A stretch of DNA of 26,594 nucleotides from Oryzihumus sp036391795 (GTDB lineage Bacteria; Actinomycetota; Actinomycetes; Actinomycetales; Dermatophilaceae), in assembly GCF_036391795.1 (NCBI RefSeq), contig NZ_DASVZH010000105.1, positions 1 through 26,594 of the forward strand, read 5' to 3'. The notes under the pieces were generated by a model. The model had not been told where the DNA came from, ran no database searches, and saw only the letters and a program-made list of their open reading frames with translations. Both the position numbers and the translations under genes were made by a program. Below are positions 21,243 to 26,594 of this stretch, piece by piece. Position 1 is the stretch's first letter; each line of letters begins with the position of its first letter.

Positions 21243-22106
21243 TCAGCCGCGGCGCGCGGCGACCGCCGCGTCATACAGGGCCTTCTTGGACAGCCCGGTG
21301 CTCGTGGCGACGTCGGCCGCGACGTCCTTGAGCCGCTCCCCTGCCGCGACCCGCTCCTGTATGACGCGCAGCGCCTCGTCGGGGTCGCTCACCGCCGCGG
21401 GGGCGCCCCCGACGACGATGGTGATCTCACCCCGGACGCCGTCGGCCGCCCACGCTGCCAGCTCGGACAGGCCGCCCCGGCGGACCTCCTCATAGGTCTT
21501 GGTCAGCTCGCGGCACACCGCTGCCGGGCGGTCGGCTCCGAACGCCTCGGCCATCGCGGCGAGCGTCGCGTCGAGCCGGTGCGGCGCCTCGAAGAAGATC
21601 ATCGTGCGCCGCTCGTCCTTGAGCGCCGCCAGGGTCCGGGCGCGCTCACCGGGCTTGCGCGGGGCGAACCCCTCGAAGCAGAACCGGTCGACCGGCAGGC
21701 CCGAGACCGCCAGGGCCATGAGCACCGCACTGGGCCCGGGCACGCACGTCACGCGGACGCCGGCGTCGACCGCGGCCGAGACCAGGCGGTAGCCGGGGTC
21801 GGACACCGACGGCATGCCGGCGTCGGTGACCACGACGACGCGGGCGCCCTCACGCAGCCGCTCGAGCAGCTCGGGGGTCCGGGAGGACTCGTTGTGCTCG
21901 TGGTAGCTGAGCACCGACCCCGTGGGCTCGACCCCCAGCGCGGAGCACAGCCGCTTGAGCCGGCGGGTGTCCTCGGCGGCGACGACGTCGGCGGCGGCGA
22001 TCTCGCGGGCCAGCCGCGGTGCGGCGTCCTGCGGGTCACCGATCGGGGTGGCGGCCAGGACCAGCACGCCGTGGTCGGAGGCGCGCTCGCCGGGGCTGGT
22101 CATCAC
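21243..22106 (-). CDS. rsmI: 16S rRNA (cytidine1402-2'-O)-methyltransferase
   Basis: A protein of 287 residues (286 from the ATG at 22103; the GTG at 22106 sits better with an AGAGG site). Tetrapyrrole-methylase fold with LVLAATPIGDPQD at the N-terminus, AAEDTRRLKRL, YHEHNE, VVVTDAGMPSVSDPGYRLV and GPSAVLMAL, followed by RTMIFFEAPHR. RsmI places the 2'-O-methyl on C1402 in the decoding site; it works with RsmH. Proximity to pmt in divergent orientation is a conserved actinobacterial arrangement (Rv1003 and Rv1002c in M. tuberculosis), here interrupted by the DUF2332 gene. Confidence 0.94.
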   Translation of the reverse strand: MMTSPGERASDHGVLVLAATPIGDPQDAAPRLAREIAAADVVAAEDTRRLKRLCSALGVEPTGSVLSYHEHNESSRTPELLERLREGARVVVVTDAGMPSVSDPGYRLVSAAVDAGVRVTCVPGPSAVLMALAVSGLPVDRFCFEGFAPRKPGERARTLAALKDERRTMIFFEAPHRLDATLAAMAEAFGADRPAAVCRELTKTYEEVRRGGLSELAAWAADGVRGEITIVVGGAPAAVSDPDEALRVIQERVAAGERLKDVAADVATSTGLSKKALYDAAVAARRG

Positions 22107-22199
22107 TGGTCGATCCTCTCAGGTCTGTCCTACAGTCGAGCGACCCGGCAGTGCCGGAGCCGAACGACCGCGCAGGGGGCCGTGAGCAGTGGGGGACAC

Positions 22200-23300
22200 A
22201 TGAGCAGCACAGATGTCGGGGCTGGGACAGCCCTCGTGCAGAGCTTCCGCGCCGCCGCGGGCGGGCGGCTGTCGGCGAGCCCGGTGATCAGCACGCTGCT
22301 GCTGGCGGTCGTCGCCGAGCCCGAGCTGGGGGCGCCGCTCGAGGCGGCCGGCCCGGAGGCCCGCCTGCAGCCGACGCGGCTGTTCACCGCCGTGCACCAC
22401 CTGCTGCGGACGAGGTTGCCCGAGCACCCGCTGGTCCACTACTACCCGGTGCTGGAGGGGCCGTACCCACCCGACGGCGGACTCGTGGACGCCTTCCGGG
22501 ACCTCGTCTCCACCCACGGTGCGGAGCTCGGCCGGTTGTGCCGACGGCCGCTGCGGCAGGACGACCCGCAGGTCTGGTCGATCGTGCGCCCGGCGGTGTC
22601 CCGCGCGGCCGCCGCCCACCCCGGTCGCCCGGTCGCGCTCGTCGAGCTCGGGGCCACAGCCGGGCTGGGCCTGCTGCTGGACCGCTACCGCTTCGACTAC
22701 GGCGCGGAGCTGCTCGGCGACGGCCCGGTCCACCTCGGCTGCCGGCTGCTCGGAGAGACTCCCGCGGACCTGCACCATCCGTTCACCGTGGGCAGCCGGG
22801 TGGGCCTGGACCCGGACCCGGTCGACGCCCACGAGGTCGACGCGGTCGACTGGCTCCTGTCCGGCGTGTGGCCCGAGGACGTCCTGGCCCTGGACCGGCT
22901 CGAGTCGGCGCTGTCCCTGCTGCGCGAGGTCGAGGTCGACCTGCGTGGCGGCACGCTGGCCGACCTGCTGCCGGCGGCCCTGGCCGGCCTCCCCGACGAC
23001 GAGCTCCCCGTGATCGTCGGCAGCCCGGCTCCGGGCAGGACCCTCGCGACCGACCCGCTGGCGGCCGTGCCGGCCCAGCTGGCTGCCTCCGGTCGCGACC
23101 TGGTCTGGGTCATGGCCGAGCCGGCCGACCGGGCACTGCCGCTCGTGACCGCCGACCAGGTCGAGGCGGATGCCGCCGAGCACGTGGTCACGGCGGTCAC
23201 CTACCGGAACGGGTCGGTCTCCGAGGTGAGCCTCCTCGGTCGGTTCGACGCCCGGCGGACCTGGCTGGACTGGGACCCGACCCCGCTGGCGCCGCGGTGA
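22200..23300 (+). CDS. DUF2332 family protein
   Basis: A protein of 366 residues from the ATG at 22200, which follows GGGGGA; an in-frame GTG at 22182 is an alternative. The order of conserved segments fits the actinobacterial DUF2332 family: SPVISTLLLAVV, an LFTAVHHLLR region, HYYPVLEGPYPP and VALVELGATAGLGLLLDRYRF. That last segment resembles a nucleotide-binding fold strand-loop-helix, then CRLLGETPADLHHPF. No catalytic role is known to me. A possible -10 (TACAGT, 22131-22136) is upstream. It diverges from rsmI and precedes pmt, with an 8-bp hairpin in between. Confidence 0.78.
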   Translation: MSSTDVGAGTALVQSFRAAAGGRLSASPVISTLLLAVVAEPELGAPLEAAGPEARLQPTRLFTAVHHLLRTRLPEHPLVHYYPVLEGPYPPDGGLVDAFRDLVSTHGAELGRLCRRPLRQDDPQVWSIVRPAVSRAAAAHPGRPVALVELGATAGLGLLLDRYRFDYGAELLGDGPVHLGCRLLGETPADLHHPFTVGSRVGLDPDPVDAHEVDAVDWLLSGVWPEDVLALDRLESALSLLREVEVDLRGGTLADLLPAALAGLPDDELPVIVGSPAPGRTLATDPLAAVPAQLAASGRDLVWVMAEPADRALPLVTADQVEADAAEHVVTAVTYRNGSVSEVSLLGRFDARRTWLDWDPTPLAPR

Positions 23301-23310
23301 ACCGCATCGC

Positions 23311-23330
23311 CGGCCACCCGGCATACCGGA
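23311..23330. repeat. 20-bp intergenic repeat, copy 2
   Basis: Identical to 6103-6122 over 20 bases. Here it forms the left part of the hairpin after the DUF2332 gene, so it may be a dispersed palindromic unit. Confidence 0.7.
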
Positions 23331-23337
23331 TGCCGGG
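23317..23337 (+). terminator. Hairpin after the DUF2332 gene
   Basis: CCCGGCAT (23317-23324) pairs perfectly with ATGCCGGG (23330-23337) around a 5-base loop, 17 bases after the stop codon. There is no T tract. Confidence 0.5.
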
Positions 23338-23393
23338 GCGCGACACCCGGTGACCACGCCCGTGCTCCTGCCGGCGGCCACAGACCCTCTGCA

Positions 23394-23399
23394 TACGAT
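23394..23399 (+). promoter_or_regulatory. -10 box (TACGAT) of pmt, leaderless
   Basis: TACGAT ends seven bases before the ATG at 23407. This favours that start over the in-frame ATG at 23398, which overlaps the box, and over the upstream GTG at 23350. Confidence 0.5.
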
Positions 23400-23406
23400 G
23401 ACCGCC

Positions 23407-24978
23407 ATGACCCCCACCGAGCAGCTGCGGTCGCGCCTGCTCGGGACCAGGCCGACCGACCGGCTGTGGGGATGGCTCGCGCCGCTCATCGTCGCCGCCG
23501 TGGGCGGGTTCCTGCGGTTCTGGAAGCTCGGTGACCCGCACCAGCTGGTCTTCGACGAGACGTACTACGTCAAGCAGGCGTACTCGATGATCCGGCACGG
23601 CTTCGAGGAGCGGGTGCCGGACAACATCAAGTACCCCGACGCGATGTTCACCAACGGCACGCCGGACGTCTTCGGCACCACGGCGGACTTCGTCGTGCAC
23701 CCGCCCGTCGGCAAGTGGGTCATCGCCGTGGGCGAGCAGCTGTTCGGCGTGACGAGCTCGGTCGGCTGGCGGTTCTCGGTCGCGCTGCTGGGCACGCTGT
23801 CGATCCTCATGATCGGCCGGGCCGGGCGGCGCCTGTTCGGTTCCACGCTCATGGGGACGATCGCCGCGATCCTGCTCGCCTTCGACGGCCACCACTTCGT
23901 GCACTCCCGCACCGGGCTGCTCGACCTCATCGTCATGTTCTGGGCGTTCGCGGGCTTCTGCGCGGTGCTCATCGACCGCGACCGCTCGCGCGAGATCCTC
24001 GCCCGGAAGGTGGGGGCGCTGCGCGAGGTCGGACAGGCACCCGGCACCGGAGGGCTGCTCTACGGCCCCTGGCTGGGCTGGCGCCCGTGGCGCTGGGTGG
24101 CAGCGGTCTGCCTGGGGCTGTCGGCCGGCACCAAGTGGTCGGGGCTGTTCTTCCTTGCCGTGTTCGGCCTGATGACCGTGCTGTGGGACGTGGGCGCCCG
24201 GCGCGCGGCCGGCATCCGGCGCTGGTTCCCGGGGGCCGTCGTGCTCGACGGGGTGTTCGCCGGCGTCGTCATGGTGGGCGTGGCGGTCTCGGTGTACCTC
24301 GCCTCGTGGACGGGGTGGTTCCTGTCCAGGGACGGCTACGACCGGCAGTGGGCGGTCACCCATCCCTCGCGCCAGTTCGGGTGGGTGCCCGACGCCCTGC
24401 GCTCGCTGTGGCAGTACCACCAGGAGATGTACCGCTTCAACATCACGCTGTCCTCGCCGCACCCGTACAAGACGAACCCCTGGTCGTGGCTGATCCAGGG
24501 CCGGCCGACCTCGTTCTTCTACGAGGGACCGAAGAAGGGTCAGGACGGCTGCACCGTCGACCTGTGCAGCAAGGCGATCACCTCGATCGGCACGCCGACG
24601 ATCTGGTGGGGTGCGGCGGTCGCGATCTTCATCCTGCTGTTCATGTGGGCTCTGCGGCGCGACTGGCGCGCAGGGGCGATCCTCGCCGGGTTCGTCGGCG
24701 GCTACCTGCCGTGGTTTAACTACCAGCAGCGCACGATCTACAGCTTCTACGCGATCGCGTTCGTGCCGTGGATCGTCCTGGCCGTCACCTACGTGCTCGG
24801 CATGGTGATCGGCCCCGACGTCGCCTCGCGACGGCGCCGCAGGTGGGGGCTCGCGTCGGCCGGCGCGTACGTCGTGCTCACGGTCGCGCTGTTCGCGTTC
24901 TTCTACCCCATCTACACCGCACAGGTGATCCCGTACACGCAGTGGTCGTGGCGGATGTGGTTCCCCAGCTGGATCTGA
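23407..24978 (+). CDS. pmt: Dolichyl/polyprenyl-phosphate-mannose--protein mannosyltransferase
   Basis: A protein of 523 residues with about eleven hydrophobic segments, a GT39/PMT-type integral membrane enzyme. Early motifs LVFDETYYVKQAYSM, which includes the catalytic Asp-Glu pair in the first external loop, and FVVHPPVGKWVI are diagnostic. A PMT_4TMC-type C-terminus with TIYSFYAIAFVPWIVL is present. It transfers mannose from polyprenyl-phosphate mannose to Ser/Thr of secreted proteins, as Rv1002c does in M. tuberculosis. Targets usually include lipoproteins, so the two lipoproteins in this window could be substrates; that is inference. The start at 23407 is supported by the -10 box. Confidence 0.94.
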   Translation: MTPTEQLRSRLLGTRPTDRLWGWLAPLIVAAVGGFLRFWKLGDPHQLVFDETYYVKQAYSMIRHGFEERVPDNIKYPDAMFTNGTPDVFGTTADFVVHPPVGKWVIAVGEQLFGVTSSVGWRFSVALLGTLSILMIGRAGRRLFGSTLMGTIAAILLAFDGHHFVHSRTGLLDLIVMFWAFAGFCAVLIDRDRSREILARKVGALREVGQAPGTGGLLYGPWLGWRPWRWVAAVCLGLSAGTKWSGLFFLAVFGLMTVLWDVGARRAAGIRRWFPGAVVLDGVFAGVVMVGVAVSVYLASWTGWFLSRDGYDRQWAVTHPSRQFGWVPDALRSLWQYHQEMYRFNITLSSPHPYKTNPWSWLIQGRPTSFFYEGPKKGQDGCTVDLCSKAITSIGTPTIWWGAAVAIFILLFMWALRRDWRAGAILAGFVGGYLPWFNYQQRTIYSFYAIAFVPWIVLAVTYVLGMVIGPDVASRRRRRWGLASAGAYVVLTVALFAFFYPIYTAQVIPYTQWSWRMWFPSWI

Positions 24979-24981
24979 GAT

Positions 24982-25038
24982 CAGGACGACAACAGTTCCA
25001 CGCGTAGGCGAGGCGCGTGCAATGCGGGCGTCGTCCTG
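24982..25038 (+). terminator. Nested hairpin after pmt
   Basis: CAGGACGAC (24982-24990) pairs with GTCGTCCTG (25030-25038). Inside the loop CACGCG (24999-25004) pairs with CGCGTG (25014-25019). It begins four bases after the pmt stop and is probably its terminator, in an unusual two-stem form. Confidence 0.55.
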
Positions 25039-25064
25039 GGTGCAGCGGCAATCGACGCGGGGCT

Positions 25065-25091
25065 ACTACGCGTGGTCACGTTGCGCGTAGT
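25065..25091. terminator. Second hairpin overlapping the end of the SnoaL-like gene
   Basis: ACTACGCG (25065-25072) pairs with CGCGTAGT (25084-25091), loop of 11 bases that contains the stop of the minus-strand SnoaL-like gene. Confidence 0.45.
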
Positions 25092-25504
25092 GGGCCGTGT
25101 GGGTCGACGCTGGCGATCGGGTCGGCGTGTCGGTGCACGATGCGCCACTCGCCGTTCTCGCGTCTGAACGTCGTCGTCACGCGGAGGATCCACGGCTCTA
25201 CGTCACGGTGCTCGGCAACCCGCGACTGCCAGTACTCGGTTTCGTGGAGCACGGCGAGGTCTCCCGAGGTGTAGCGAACGATTTCGTCGAAACGCGTGAC
25301 GTCTCCGTCGTGGAAACGCGAGGACGCAAAATCGAGCCGATCCGAGGCGGCAGCCCAGCCCAGGACCGCCGGACCGAAAGGATTCGCGAGAACGACGTCG
25401 TCAGCCCGGGAGAACAGCTCTTTCATGGCGGCGGGATCGCCGCGCGAGAACGGGACGCATGCCTGGTGGTATCGCTCGATGAACTCGTCCAGATTTCCGG
25501 CCAA
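25076..25504 (-). CDS. SnoaL-like / NTF2-fold protein (second copy of the family)
   Basis: A protein of 142 residues, the same length as the island copy at 5097-5525. It begins AGNLDEFIERYHQACVPFSRGD, has GDLAVLHETEYWQSR in the middle, and closes with RRENGEWRIVHRHADP, nearly identical to the closing strands of the other copy (RRENGQWRIVHRHGD). The start is taken as TTG at 25504 because GGGAGG lies six bases upstream; extension to 25555 is possible but lacks such support. Third positions use A and T more than pmt does, and the rare AGA codon occurs, suggesting transfer. The function is unknown; a ligand-binding or enzymatic NTF2 pocket is likely. It converges with pmt. Confidence 0.8.
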   Translation of the reverse strand: MAGNLDEFIERYHQACVPFSRGDPAAMKELFSRADDVVLANPFGPAVLGWAAASDRLDFASSRFHDGDVTRFDEIVRYTSGDLAVLHETEYWQSRVAEHRDVEPWILRVTTTFRRENGEWRIVHRHADPIASVDPHGPLRAT

Positions 25505-25510
25505 TGGGCA

Positions 25511-25516
25511 CCTCCC
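25511..25516 (-). promoter_or_regulatory. Ribosome binding site deciding a TTG start
   Basis: GGGAGG, read on the minus strand, lies six bases before TTG (25504). It marks the start of the SnoaL-like gene better than any upstream codon. Confidence 0.6.
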
Positions 25517-25733
25517 AGGGGTTCTCGCCGCCAGCATGCACCCCGTCAGACTCACCTGTCAGGGGTGGAGGGCTGGCCGAAGCGTCCCTGCATGTTGCCC
25601 ACACGGCCTGCTTGCGCGCGGGCACCAGCCGAGCTCGCCGGAGCCGCATCTCAGCCAGTCGCTCGGCACCTCCCGTGCTGCGCTGGCATGCCGCCGGCCC
25701 GGCCGTCTTCGGGCCGGGTGCGGGGCGGGGGCC

Positions 25734-26594
25734 TCAGGTGTGCCAGGTGACCCCGGTCGCGGTGACGGTGGCGGTCCAGCCGCGCTGGTGCACGATCGCG
25801 TGGTGCCGCCCGCACAACAGCGCCGCGTTGGACACGTCGGTGGCCCCGCCGTTGGCCCAGTGGGTGACGTGGTGCCCGTCGCACCACCACGGCGGCGCCG
25901 AACAGCCCGGGATGGTGCAGCCGCCGTCCCGCAGCCACAGGTACCGCAGCTGGGCCGGGGTGAACAGCCGCCGGCTGCGCCCCAGCTCCAGCACCTCGCC
26001 CTGGGTGCCGAGCACGACCGGGATGAGGGCGGCGTCGCAGGCGATCCGGCGCACCGTCTCCGGCGCGAGCAGGGTCCCGGCGCCCGGCGTCGTCCCGGTG
26101 CCCAGCACGGTGCCGGACCCGCAGGCGTCCCTGAGGTCCTCGTAGTTCATCGTCACGAAGAGCTGCGCCTTGGTCTGCGCCGGGGCGTCCCCACCCGCCG
26201 CGGCCGACCGGCGCAGCACCTGCACCAGGGCGTCACCCCGGCGCTGGTCGCTGCTGCGCAGGTCGGCGACCCCGTCCACCGGGTTCGGCGCCGACAACGG
26301 CCCGATCGCCGCCTCCAACACGCTGGCGCCCTCGGGGTCCAGCCGCAGCAGGTACTCCACCATCCCGTCATCACTGCGGCCCGGGGACAGACTCACCCCG
26401 TGCCGGAGCCGGTCCTGCCGGACCTGGAACTCGTCCCGGCGGCCGTAGGTGGCGATGATCCGCTCCCGCAACCCCCGGATCTCCTTCGGCCCTGACTCTT
26501 CAGCTACGGCGAGGAACCCCGCCCACACCGTGCCCACCGCCTCCCGCGTCAGTCGGGGGCCCAGCCGGGCCAGCTCCGCCAACGCCACCGCCGC
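25734..26594 (-). CDS. DUF222 / HNH endonuclease-domain protein (5' truncated by window edge)
   Basis: The frame is open through the window end, so the N-terminus is missing. The C-terminus is an HNH nuclease-like zinc module: CTIPGCSAPPWWCDGHHVTHW with the CxxxC and the DGHH, then GGATDVSNAALLCGRHHAIVHQRGW with CxxHH. The upstream portion is the DUF222 helical region common in Actinobacteria, where these genes often occur in many copies per genome and may behave as mobile or self-spreading elements. Possible activity is DNA nicking or cleavage; none is proven for this type. The gap 25517-25733 contains nothing I recognise. Confidence 0.87.
   Translation of the reverse strand, partial: AAVALAELARLGPRLTREAVGTVWAGFLAVAEESGPKEIRGLRERIIATYGRRDEFQVRQDRLRHGVSLSPGRSDDGMVEYLLRLDPEGASVLEAAIGPLSAPNPVDGVADLRSSDQRRGDALVQVLRRSAAAGGDAPAQTKAQLFVTMNYEDLRDACGSGTVLGTGTTPGAGTLLAPETVRRIACDAALIPVVLGTQGEVLELGRSRRLFTPAQLRYLWLRDGGCTIPGCSAPPWWCDGHHVTHWANGGATDVSNAALLCGRHHAIVHQRGWTATVTATGVTWHT

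Noticed and set aside
24979..24990. Possible third att copy near 24980 (ATCAGGAC resembles part of the tRNA)
   Set aside because: Only eight bases match and they are explained by the hairpin; no further similarity to the 67-bp repeat.

Overview
High-GC actinobacterial chromosome segment, very dense in genes. The order pmt, rsmI, metG, tatD, rpfB, rsmA, ispE matches the block known from Mycobacterium tuberculosis (Rv1002c to Rv1011). GTG starts are frequent and 4-base stop/start overlaps are common. These features, plus an HNH/DUF222 gene, suggest a Micrococcales-type actinobacterium, perhaps near Intrasporangiaceae; the family is a guess. No rRNA, CRISPR array or intact insertion sequence was seen.

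Left part (1-4912). The 3' end of an ECF42-like sigma factor with a C-terminal TPR-like extension faces a three-gene coupled operon: an 80-residue conserved hypothetical, an ECF sigma factor and a zinc-finger anti-sigma factor. Then come a DoxX membrane protein, an RsbW-like ATPase, a DinB/DUF664 protein and a CorA transporter.

Relic island (4960-6039). A 67-bp direct repeat with four mismatches or fewer flanks about 1 kb. The right copy is the 3' half of a tRNA-like gene. Between the copies lie a decayed tyrosine-integrase C-terminus and one SnoaL-like gene of lower third-position GC. This is the footprint of a mobile element that used the tRNA as its att site. A second SnoaL-like gene of the same length (142 codons) lies near 25.1-25.5 kb.

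Regulated metabolic pairs (6179-12810). A fatty-acid desaturase sits behind two TACG-N4-CGTA boxes. A lipoprotein amidase and a TetR regulator diverge across an inverted repeat. A tamR-like MarR regulator diverges from tam (trans-aconitate methyltransferase), with a two-site operator between them; tam is followed by VOC and phosphoribosyltransferase genes. A PadR regulator diverges from a lipoprotein hydrolase, with one palindrome covering both promoters.

Conserved housekeeping block (12807-24978). ABC-F, ispE, rsmA, rpfB, tatD and metG are on the minus strand. They are followed by an SRPBCC protein, rsmI, a DUF2332 protein and the protein O-mannosyltransferase pmt. The right edge holds the second SnoaL-like gene and a partial DUF222/HNH gene.

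Two sequence-level patterns cut across the genes. One is a recurring TANNNT box placed 6-8 bases before start codons, which suggests many leaderless transcripts. The other is the octamer CGGCATAC, found eleven times.
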